In this document: positions 6,998-11,852 of the stretch, piece after piece
Position numbering within the stretch: position 1 is the stretch's first letter
How the letters are laid out: the number at the start of each line of letters is the position of its first letter
DNA from: an uncultured Collinsella sp.
Lineage (GTDB): Bacteria > Actinomycetota > Coriobacteriia > Coriobacteriales > Coriobacteriaceae
Assembly (NCBI GenBank): GCA_900554985.1
Contig: USJQ01000013.1
Coordinates: 1-11,852, forward strand
Direction of reading: 5' to 3'
DNA: 11,852 bases
Made by a program: the position numbers and the translations under genes
The notes under the pieces: generated by a model
What the model was told of the DNA's origin: nothing
The model's database searches: none
The model's input: the letters and a program-made list of their open reading frames with translations, nothing else

Positions 6998-7026
6998 TTG
7001 TCACATTCTGAAGGTACTTTTATGCA
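6998..7026 (+). promoter_or_regulatory. Possible promoter of the nitroreductase gene
   Basis: TTGTCA (6998-7003, 5 of 6) and TATGCA (7021-7026, 3 of 6) are spaced 17 bases apart, about 110 bases before the nitroreductase ATG. The leader that would follow contains a 7-bp hairpin, GCCGGGC (7060-7066) with GCCCGGC (7088-7094), closing a 21-base loop. There is no terminator-like T-run behind it. The rest of 6880-7137 is A/T-rich and holds no gene I can support. Confidence 0.35.
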
Positions 7027-7137
7027 AACCTACTTTCCCAATTGGAATCTATCCTTTTGGCCGGGCAATTGACCGTCTATCGTTTAAGCCCGGCGGGTAT
7101 GAACGAGGCATCTGCAACGCCACCGCAAGGAGACACC

Positions 7138-7659
7138 ATGGAGACTATCGAAGCACTCATTCACCGTCGCAGCTGCCGCAACTACAGCGATCGTCCCGTC
7201 GAGGCCGAAAAGCTTGCACGTATTATCGAAGCCGGCCAATATGCACCGAGCGGCATGGGACGCCAGCCGGTGACGTTTGTCGCCGTCACCGACCCCGCGA
7301 CCGTCGAGCGTCTCTCACAGCTCAACGCCCAGGTCATGGGCAGCAACAGCGACCCCTTCTATGGCGCCAAGACCGTTGTGGTGGTGCTGGTTGACCGCAG
7401 CGTGCCCACACATCTGGAAGACGGCTCGCTCGCCATGGGCAACTTGCTCAACGCCGCCTATGCACTGGGTGTCGATTCGTGCTGGATTCACCGCGCGCAT
7501 GAGGTCTTTGACTCGCCCGAGGGCCTGGAGCTGCTGGCCAGCTGGGGCCTGCCCGCCGACGGCAGCCTGCGCGGTGTCGGTAACTGCATTCTGGGCTATG
7601 CCGAGGACACGCTACCCGAGCCCAAACCCCGCCGCAACAACGTGGTGTACGTCAAGTAG
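7138..7659 (+). CDS. Nitroreductase family protein (FMN-dependent, small)
   Basis: A 173-residue flavoprotein of the nitroreductase superfamily, at the short end of the family's usual 170-220. Visible marks: METIEALIHRRSCRNYSDRP, where the R-R-S-x-R stretch (10-14) contacts the FMN phosphate; IIEAGQYAPSGMGRQP (29-44), the A-P-S-x-x-x-x-Q-P flavin-binding turn; DGSLAMGNLLNAAYALGVDSCWIHR (95-119), the D-x-x-x-A-x-x-N-x-x-L-A-A central helix; and ILGYAEDTLPEPKPRR near the end. The enzymes act as homodimers in the cytosol and reduce nitro groups, quinones or other electron-poor substrates with NAD(P)H. The true substrate is unknown. The start is ATG at 7138 with AAGGAG (7127-7132) five bases upstream; the in-frame ATG at 7042 has no ribosome binding site and adds 32 atypical residues. 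It is a single gene, convergent with the membrane protein gene. Confidence 0.92.
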   Translation: METIEALIHRRSCRNYSDRPVEAEKLARIIEAGQYAPSGMGRQPVTFVAVTDPATVERLSQLNAQVMGSNSDPFYGAKTVVVVLVDRSVPTHLEDGSLAMGNLLNAAYALGVDSCWIHRAHEVFDSPEGLELLASWGLPADGSLRGVGNCILGYAEDTLPEPKPRRNNVVYVK

Positions 7660-7677
7660 CGCAGGAGTGTCCCAAAC

Positions 7678-7712
7678 TGCCGGCAGAAAAGGAACGTCCC
7701 CTTCTGCCGGCA
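7678..7712 (-). repeat. Post-stop hairpin element, copy B
   Basis: Read on the minus strand it begins two bases after the TAG stop (7717-7715) of the membrane protein gene. Arms TGCCGGCAGAA (7712-7702) and TTCTGCCGGCA (7688-7678) pair perfectly over 11 bp, and inner G-T and G-C pairs extend the stem. The core AAGGGGACGTTCCTTTT resembles copies A and C. On the plus strand a related GGAGTGTCCC lies at 7664-7673, five bases after the nitroreductase stop, next to the GGAACGTCCC (7691-7700) inside the hairpin. It probably also ends both convergent transcripts. Confidence 0.65.
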
Positions 7713-7714
7713 AG

Positions 7715-8290
7715 CTATGTTGATATTTGAGTTGTCGTCGCTTCGCTTGTCTGGGTCGTTTCGGCGTCGTCGCCTTGCTTGTCTTCGTCCTTTTGAGCAT
7801 CGGCGATGGTGGTGGCCGCCGCGACGATGCCGCGCTGGGGCGCGACGCCTGTCTGGGTCTGAGCGCCCTCGATAACTTCTGTGCCTGCATGCGCGAGCTC
7901 GGGCGATTTAAACACTGCGTCCAAGTTGGCGCCACCGCCGGCGTAGCCAAGCGCAGCGAGTGCGATGACGATCACTGCAACGACGGCCACGATCGGAACA
8001 TAACGATGCCAACCAGCCGGATTGAGTCCACTGCGGCGAGCCGCCCCGCGGCTGATGTAACCGAGCGTTCCGTCGTGCTTGAGCTTTGAGCCCACCACGC
8101 GTTTGCGGCCCCACAGCGAGGACTCTGCCTGCATTGCCAAGCGGGCGCTTGCCGAAGGATAGCCGTATTTAGTGCGCTTGAACGAGCCATCAAACCCCGA
8201 GGCGTGTTTACCCCACGTCACCGATGTCGTGCGTCGGTTGACCGGCGCGGCGCTCCGCCTTCTGCGGCTCGGTTTTGAAGTCTCAGCCAT
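7715..8290 (-). CDS. Hypothetical single-span membrane protein, no recognised family
   Basis: A 191-residue protein in three parts. Residues 1-97 are strongly basic and probably cytosolic (KPSRRRRSAAPVNRR near the start, then KHASGFDGSFKRTKYGYPS and SLWGRKRVVGSKLKHDG). Residues about 98-117 are one hydrophobic helix (YVPIVAVVAVIVIALAALGY). Residues 118-191 are a low-complexity tail rich in Ala, Thr, Gln, Asp and Glu, likely outside the membrane. The positive-inside rule supports N-in, C-out topology. There is no cleavable signal, catalytic motif or sortase motif. The ATG at 8290 has GAGG four bases upstream, and a promoter lies about 45-73 bases before it. It sits downstream of the dead-AAA regulator on the same strand but appears to have its own promoter. 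Its stop codon is followed at once by the copy B hairpin. No function assigned; a scaffold or cell-envelope role would be a guess. Confidence 0.68.
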   Translation of the reverse strand: MAETSKPSRRRRSAAPVNRRTTSVTWGKHASGFDGSFKRTKYGYPSASARLAMQAESSLWGRKRVVGSKLKHDGTLGYISRGAARRSGLNPAGWHRYVPIVAVVAVIVIALAALGYAGGGANLDAVFKSPELAHAGTEVIEGAQTQTGVAPQRGIVAAATTIADAQKDEDKQGDDAETTQTSEATTTQIST

Positions 8291-8334
8291 ATGCCCTCGC
8301 ACGCCGTAACCAAATCGAAACAATAACGCTTTGG

Positions 8335-8363
8335 ACTGTAGCACACGCGTCGCGCGCGGTCAC
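8335..8363 (-). promoter_or_regulatory. Promoter of the single-span membrane protein gene
   Basis: On the minus strand GTGACC (8363-8358, 4 of 6 to the -35) is followed after exactly 17 bases by TACAGT (8340-8335), preceded by TGC, an extended -10 arrangement. The expected start of transcription is about 38 bases before the ATG at 8290. Confidence 0.55.
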
Positions 8364-8374
8364 GGGCGCCTCGC

Positions 8375-9592
8375 TCAACGGTCATCGTCCTTCAGCAAGC
8401 GCCATAGCGTTGTACGGCTTATACCCAGCACCTCTGCCGCACGAGTCCGGTTGCCGTGGAGATGATCTACAACCAGATGCGCGATATCTCGCTCGGAATC
8501 GGCCAGTGGTCGCAGGATATACAGGTCACTTTCGAGCGTCGGGGCGCCAAAGGTTGCGGTCTTAATCACGTCCTCTTGGGCGAGCACTTCTTCCGCCACA
8601 GCGCGGTCCACCGTGCCCGCCCCCACCAATATATACAGTCGCTCCGAGACCTCGCGGAGCTGCAGATAATTGCGCGGCCAGCGGTAAGCATCGAGCGTCT
8701 TCGTCGCCGTGGCAGACAGCGTGGGCGCTGCCGTCCCAAATGCATCAGCGAGATATTCCAAATAGCGCGCGACCTTCGTCGACGCGGCTCCCTGCTCGGC
8801 GATTGCCGGCGCCACGCTCACCGCACAGGCGAAGCGCTCGGTCACAAAGGCGGCTTGATCACTTTCGCTGCCGCCCGGCATGTCATTCGCCGTCAGCACC
8901 ACATGGCAGCGCGTCGCCAACGCGGTGTCGGCCATCGTGGAAACGAGCTCGCGGAGGCGCTGGGGGCCAACCGCATTCCAGCCCTCAATGCAAAGTGTCA
9001 GCCCCGTTTGGAACAGCGGCGATTCGGAGCTTTTGAGCACATGGCGCCAACCGCGATCGGTGAGTTCATCGAGCGCGACGGAAACAAAGGGTTGATCGAC
9101 AAAAGGGCCAGCCAGATAGAGGCGCTTGGCAATCTCGACCTGACCAGCGCCAAGCTCGCCCTCGAGCATAAGGGGCACGCCGCGCGCATAGCTCTCGGCA
9201 ACCGGCGCAGCCACCGAGGCCGCCCCCTCAACGATGCCGTACGCACTCGATTCGTAGCGGGCCTCAACTTCGTCGGCGTTGAGCCACTCGATGCCCGCAT
9301 GCGCCGCGGCGCCGCGCACCTCGCGGACCACGACGACCCAAAGGCCCCCGCCCTCTTTGTCGGTGGGGCGAACGGTCAGGCTCAGGCGCGTACCCGCACG
9401 CCCCATAACAAGGCGCGCACCGTCTCCTATACGGTCGAGGCGTTCGGCAACAAAAGCCGCCACATCCCGCTCAAGCGCCGCGTCATTCATGGTCGAGATC
9501 GCGACGTCCCCACGCGCATCGATTGCCAATGCCGAGGCCCCGGCAGCAGCCAGGGCCCCAGTCAAGATGTTCAGCTTGGCATCGCTATCCAT
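8375..9592 (-). CDS. Fis-type helix-turn-helix regulator with a degenerate NtrC-like AAA+ domain
   Basis: A 405-residue regulator in three parts. Residues about 1-110 are an alpha/beta sensory-type region. Residues about 115-340 follow the layout of the NtrC/sigma-54 activator AAA+ domain: a GELGAGQVEIAKRLY segment where Walker A (GExGxGKE) should be, PFVSVALDEL, an LTLCIEGWNAV stretch at the Walker B position, and DAYRWPRNYLQLREVSERL for the usual Y-x-WPGN-x-REL-x-N. The C-terminus (378-400) is a classic Fis helix-turn-helix, HGNRTRAAEVLGISRTTLWRLL. The Walker A lysine is Gln (Q151), the Walker B acidic pair is lost, and no GAFTGA loop is present. Thus it should bind DNA but is unlikely to hydrolyse ATP or activate sigma-54. 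The ATG at 9592 has AGGGG seven bases upstream. It lies after the YeiH gene on the same strand, behind a structured 266-base gap; targets are unknown. Confidence 0.78.
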   Translation of the reverse strand: MDSDAKLNILTGALAAAGASALAIDARGDVAISTMNDAALERDVAAFVAERLDRIGDGARLVMGRAGTRLSLTVRPTDKEGGGLWVVVVREVRGAAAHAGIEWLNADEVEARYESSAYGIVEGAASVAAPVAESYARGVPLMLEGELGAGQVEIAKRLYLAGPFVDQPFVSVALDELTDRGWRHVLKSSESPLFQTGLTLCIEGWNAVGPQRLRELVSTMADTALATRCHVVLTANDMPGGSESDQAAFVTERFACAVSVAPAIAEQGAASTKVARYLEYLADAFGTAAPTLSATATKTLDAYRWPRNYLQLREVSERLYILVGAGTVDRAVAEEVLAQEDVIKTATFGAPTLESDLYILRPLADSERDIAHLVVDHLHGNRTRAAEVLGISRTTLWRLLKDDDR

Positions 9593-9858
9593 GATTTGCC
9601 CCTGTCCGCAGCGACGTGCAACCGCTGACGGTCGCACGACCAAGTGTTTCAAAATTGAACGATATTGCTCACCAAACACTATAGGGCAGAAAGCGCCGTC
9701 CTGCGAGTATAGGTGTTGCCCCGCATCGCCATCCTGGCGGGGCGATAAGAGCTCTTCGGGACTTATAAACCTGCGGACAAGCCATACCCGCAAGAGCTCC
9801 TATCGCTCCACCGTGAGAATGCGCTCACCAGCACGCAGCACGCAAATAAGCTACTTCT
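9593..9858. other. Structured intergenic region between the YeiH gene and the dead-AAA regulator
   Basis: No gene is supported here. On the minus strand, TATACT (9711-9706) and TATAGT (9683-9678) are possible -10 elements for the regulator, with no good -35. GGTCG-CA-CGACC (9630-9641) is a small inverted repeat in the presumed leader. GTGAG (9813-9817) with CTCAC (9824-9828) is a weak hairpin 31 bases past the YeiH stop, without a T-run, so I see no clear terminator for the YeiH gene. The larger inverted repeat is listed separately. Confidence 0.5.
9718..9806. repeat. 15-bp inverted repeat with 35-base loop and an overlapping alternative hairpin
   Basis: GCGATAAGAGCTCTT (9742-9756) and AAGAGCTCCTATCGC (9792-9806) pair over 15 positions with one G-T wobble; the first arm contains the perfect palindrome AAGAGCTCTT. 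Inside the loop, GCGG (9773-9776) pairs with CCGC (9788-9791). Immediately beside it GCCCCGC (9718-9724) pairs with GCGGGGC (9737-9743), sharing two bases with the long stem. ATCGCC (9725-9730) can also pair with GGCGAT (9741-9746). The structures are therefore partly exclusive. Confidence 0.7.
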
Positions 9859-10893
9859 CTACCAGATTCCCAGTACGTGTTGCATTCCCAAACTCATGCA
9901 CGCAATGCCAATCCAGCAGCAAAAGCCCAGCGCGATGGGCTTGCCGCCCTTTTTGACCAGCTCGACGATATCGGTATTATAACCAATAGCCGCCATGGCC
10001 ATCACAATAAAGAACTTCGACAGCTCCTTGATGGGCGCCGTAATGGATGCAGGAAGCTGAAGCACCGTAGTGATCACGCTCGCCAGCACAAAAAACAGCA
10101 CAAACATGGGAAACGCGCGTTTAAGGGAGAACGTGCTTTTGGCGTCACCGCCGGCCTTGCGCGCCAGATGCATCTGCCAGCATGCGAGGACCAACGTGAT
10201 GGGAATAATGGCCAGCGTCCTGGTGAGCTTGACCACCGTGGCGCTCTCGAGCACATTGGCGCCGGGATGCATGCTGTCCCAGGCGCTCGCCGCAGCCGTT
10301 ACGGACGAGGTGTCGTTGATGGCGGTGCCGGCAAACAGGCCAAAGCCCTCGTTGGTCAGCCCGAGCATACCGCCGAGCGTTGGAAACACGAGCGCCGCGA
10401 TAACGTTAAACAGGAAGATGACCGAAATGGCCTGGGCAATCTCGCGATCGTCGGCATCGATGACGGGTGCGGTCGCAGCAATGGCCGAACCGCCGCAAAT
10501 CGACGAACCCACACCTACAAGCGTCGCGATCTTGCCCGGCACGTTCATAACGCGGCAGAGCACAAAGGCGATGACAAGCGAGGTCGAGATCGTTGCCACG
10601 ATAATCGGTAGCGACTGGGCGCCCTTGGACAGAATCTGGGAGAGGTTCATGCCAAAGCCAAGCAGGATAACCGCGTACTGCAAGACTTTTTTGGACGTAT
10701 AGGTAACGCCGGCGGTGAGCTGTTCGCGACGATTCTTGGGAAAGACGAGCGCCAGGGCCATGCCAAAGAGGATGGCAAATACCGGACCGCCGACCACCTC
10801 AATTTGTTTGCCGAGCAACGTCGCGGGAATGGCGATGATCAGGCAGAACAAGACGCCTTTCCAGCGCTCGCGTACGATGTTTGCCAGTTGCAT
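9859..10893 (-). CDS. YeiH/UPF0324 family membrane protein (putative sulfate/anion exporter)
   Basis: A 344-residue polytopic membrane protein of normal length for the family, with about ten hydrophobic segments. Family marks: VGGPVFAILFGMALAL near the start; KKVLQYAVILLGFGMNLSQI (68-87); the signature GVGSSICGGSAIAATAPVI (127-145); GLFAGTAINDTSSVTAA (185-201), with the conserved N-D-T/S; and TVVKLTRTLAIIP (219-231), with the conserved K-L-x-R. Databases commonly label E. coli YeiH as a putative sulfate exporter on limited evidence; the transported ion here is not established. The ATG at 10893 has AAGGA eight bases upstream. The gene is divergent from a GntR/FCD regulator, which probably controls it. 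The dead-AAA regulator lies downstream on the same strand. The neighbourhood differs from E. coli, where a LysR gene (yeiE) flanks yeiH. Confidence 0.88.
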   Translation of the reverse strand: MQLANIVRERWKGVLFCLIIAIPATLLGKQIEVVGGPVFAILFGMALALVFPKNRREQLTAGVTYTSKKVLQYAVILLGFGMNLSQILSKGAQSLPIIVATISTSLVIAFVLCRVMNVPGKIATLVGVGSSICGGSAIAATAPVIDADDREIAQAISVIFLFNVIAALVFPTLGGMLGLTNEGFGLFAGTAINDTSSVTAAASAWDSMHPGANVLESATVVKLTRTLAIIPITLVLACWQMHLARKAGGDAKSTFSLKRAFPMFVLFFVLASVITTVLQLPASITAPIKELSKFFIVMAMAAIGYNTDIVELVKKGGKPIALGFCCWIGIACMSLGMQHVLGIW

Positions 10894-11086
10894 ATGGGAT
10901 TCCTTCTTTCTATTTCACGTTTGCGACGGCTTATGATACGGCAACATTGAGCGCAGCCTTGCGCAAACACAGACTAAGATGCCGCAATAGTTCTCAGGCA
11001 ACAGCCGAATTACCCACCGCGGAGAGCTGATTCGCGGCATAATCAACAACTGACATATGAGTTTGATAGAACAGTTGCGAGGCGCT
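10894..11086. promoter_or_regulatory. Divergent regulatory region between the YeiH and GntR genes
   Basis: The region holds GCGCA-GCCT-TGCGC (10951-10964), a perfect inverted repeat. It also holds CCGCG (11017-11021) with CGCGG (11033-11037), and ATGCCGC (10979-10985) mirrored by GCGGCAT (11034-11040). CATAAT (11038-11043) is a possible -10 for the GntR gene, and TATCAT on the minus strand (10938-10933) for the YeiH gene. No clear -35 boxes are visible. Any of the inverted repeats could be the GntR operator; I cannot rank them with confidence. Confidence 0.4.
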
Positions 11087-11788
11087 ATGGAAGAATCGAT
11101 GCACGTCGGCGAGCAGGAAACGAGCCTACAGGACCAGTCCTATCACACCATTCGACGCAAAATCGTCTACCTGGACTACAAGCCGGGCGAAAAGCTGGGC
11201 GTCAAGCAGCTTTGCGACGACCTAGATATGGGTCGCACGCCCGTGCGCGAGGCTTTGGTTCGCTTGGCGCAGGAAGGCCTGGTGCGCACCGTGCCCCAGA
11301 GCGGCACCTACGTCTCACCCATCAACCTCACCCTTGCCGAGAGTGCCTGTTACATCCGCGAGCATCTGGAAAAGCAGGTGATTGTGGAGTGCTGTGCGCG
11401 CGCCACGTCGGCCGGCATCGAGCAGCTCGACCGCGCCATCGTGCTGCAGGAAAAGGCCATGGCCGAGGAGGATCGCATCGGCTTCTTTTTGAGCGACAAC
11501 CTCATGCATCACATGATTTTTAGCATCGCATGTCGCAGCACCGTGTGGTCGTGGCTCGAAGAGACCAATGCCGACCTGGAGCGCTTCCGCTGGCTGCGCG
11601 CCGCCACGCAGGTTCTCGACAATCAGGACATCGTGAACGAGCACAAGCAGATTCGCCGCGCTATCGCCGGTCGCGACCCCATCGAAGCGAGCTTTTTGGT
11701 CAGCAAGCACCTGCACATGATGTTCCGCAACCAGACCGAGGTTCTAGACCAGTTCCCCGAGTACTTCGAGACCAGCAAGCTCCGCTAA
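11087..11788 (+). CDS. GntR family transcriptional regulator, FCD (FadR C-terminal) subfamily
   Basis: A 233-residue regulator. The N-terminal winged helix (about 14-80) reads SLQDQSYHTIRRKIVYLDYKPGEKLG, then QLCDDLDMGRTPVREALVRLAQEGLV, then the wing QSGTYVSPIN. The T-P-V-R-E-A-L-x-R-L recognition helix is diagnostic of GntR. The C-terminal FCD domain (about 85-215) carries the expected metal- or ligand-binding pattern: D137 and H141 in DNLMHH, H186 in NEHKQI and H208 in SKHLH. FCD regulators usually bind small organic acids and act as dimers. Divergent placement beside the YeiH transporter gene suggests control of that gene and itself; the ligand is not readable. Start: the ATG at 11087 has GAGG four bases upstream; the in-frame ATG at 11057 (10 residues longer) has no ribosome binding site but cannot be excluded. 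The stop codon lies inside the copy C hairpin. Confidence 0.92.
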   Translation: MEESMHVGEQETSLQDQSYHTIRRKIVYLDYKPGEKLGVKQLCDDLDMGRTPVREALVRLAQEGLVRTVPQSGTYVSPINLTLAESACYIREHLEKQVIVECCARATSAGIEQLDRAIVLQEKAMAEEDRIGFFLSDNLMHHMIFSIACRSTVWSWLEETNADLERFRWLRAATQVLDNQDIVNEHKQIRRAIAGRDPIEASFLVSKHLHMMFRNQTEVLDQFPEYFETSKLR

Positions 11789-11825
11789 CCTGCCAAAAAG
11801 GGACAGGTTTATTTTGGCAGGTTTT
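11787..11825 (+). terminator. Intrinsic terminator of the GntR gene; post-stop hairpin element, copy C
   Basis: AACCTGCCAAAA (11787-11798) and TTTTGGCAGGTT (11812-11823) pair perfectly over 12 bp around the 13-base loop AGGGACAGGTTTA, followed by a TTTT run. The first two bases of the stem are the last two of the TAA stop codon. The core AAGGGACAGGTTTATTTT matches the pattern of copies A and B. Past it, 11843-11852 (AAGGCCCGGC) looks like one arm of a further hairpin cut by the window edge. Confidence 0.8.
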
Positions 11826-11852
11826 ATCTGGGCAAATGCAACAAGGCCCGGC

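Noticed and set aside
7042..7137. N-terminal extension of the nitroreductase from an upstream in-frame ATG
   Set aside because: It has no ribosome binding site, and the added residues come from the leader hairpin and the Shine-Dalgarno region. Family similarity starts at the ATG at 7138.
8375..9592. Calling this gene a sigma-54-dependent activator
   Set aside because: The GAFTGA loop and the key Walker A and B residues are missing, so sigma-54 activation is not supported even though the fold resembles that family.
8456..9628. Plus-strand open frame of 390 codons opposite the Fis-type regulator
   Set aside because: Despite its length, it has no recognisable domain, no ribosome binding site and Arg/His-rich shadow composition; the minus strand has a Fis helix-turn-helix and a good ribosome binding site.
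9718..9806. Known riboswitch or T-box in the gap before the regulator
   Set aside because: I compared it mentally with c-di-GMP, glycine, ZTP, THF, fluoride and T-box patterns and none of the conserved cores is present. It is kept only as an unexplained structured repeat.
1..11852. Mobile elements, CRISPR arrays, toxin-antitoxin pairs, tRNA or rRNA genes
   Set aside because: I looked on both strands for transposase motifs, regular short repeats, cloverleaf-like sequence and paired small frames and found none that I can support.

Overview
The window is G+C-rich chromosomal DNA with dense, short-spaced genes and strong AGGAGG-type ribosome binding sites. The protein families, G/C-rich codon use and the style of the short hairpins point to a gut Actinobacterium of the Coriobacteriia, most likely Collinsella. 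That placement comes from pattern recognition, not from a marker gene. No rRNA, tRNA, CRISPR array, insertion sequence or phage gene is visible. This is mostly core-type sequence, and I do not see a clear new multi-gene system.

Layout. (1) 1-165 (-): start of a branched-chain aminotransferase (ilvE-type), running off the left edge. (2) 455-1102 (-): a DedA membrane protein with its own terminator. It is divergent from (3) cysE, serine O-acetyltransferase, at 1326-2030 (+). (4) 2139-6371 (-): a three-gene operon, marR then two ABC half-transporters, with overlapping or 1-nt junctions. The two ABC proteins form an asymmetric heterodimeric exporter: one carries the degenerate Walker B and switch residues, the other carries the matching non-canonical signature. 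Two GTC-N8-GAC inverted repeats lie at the marR promoter and are likely MarR operators. (5) 6553-6843 (-): an unrecognised 96-aa protein with a strong terminator. (6) 7138-7659 (+): a small nitroreductase. (7) 7715-8290 (-): an unrecognised single-span membrane protein. (8) 8375-9592 (-): a Fis-type DNA-binding regulator with a nucleotide-binding AAA+ domain that looks inactivated. (9) 9859-10893 (-): a YeiH/UPF0324 putative anion exporter, divergent from (10) a GntR/FCD regulator at 11087-11788 (+).

The most interesting signals are non-coding. Three hairpins start within 0-2 nt of a stop codon (or include it), are all in the sense orientation of the upstream gene, and share an AAGGGAC...TTT loop core although their stems differ. 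They follow the second ABC gene, the single-span membrane protein and the GntR gene. A 15-bp inverted repeat with a 35-nt loop, overlapped by an alternative hairpin, sits between the YeiH gene and the dead-AAA regulator. Sulfur-related functions (cysE, and YeiH by family annotation) occur in the same window, but nothing in the sequence ties them together.
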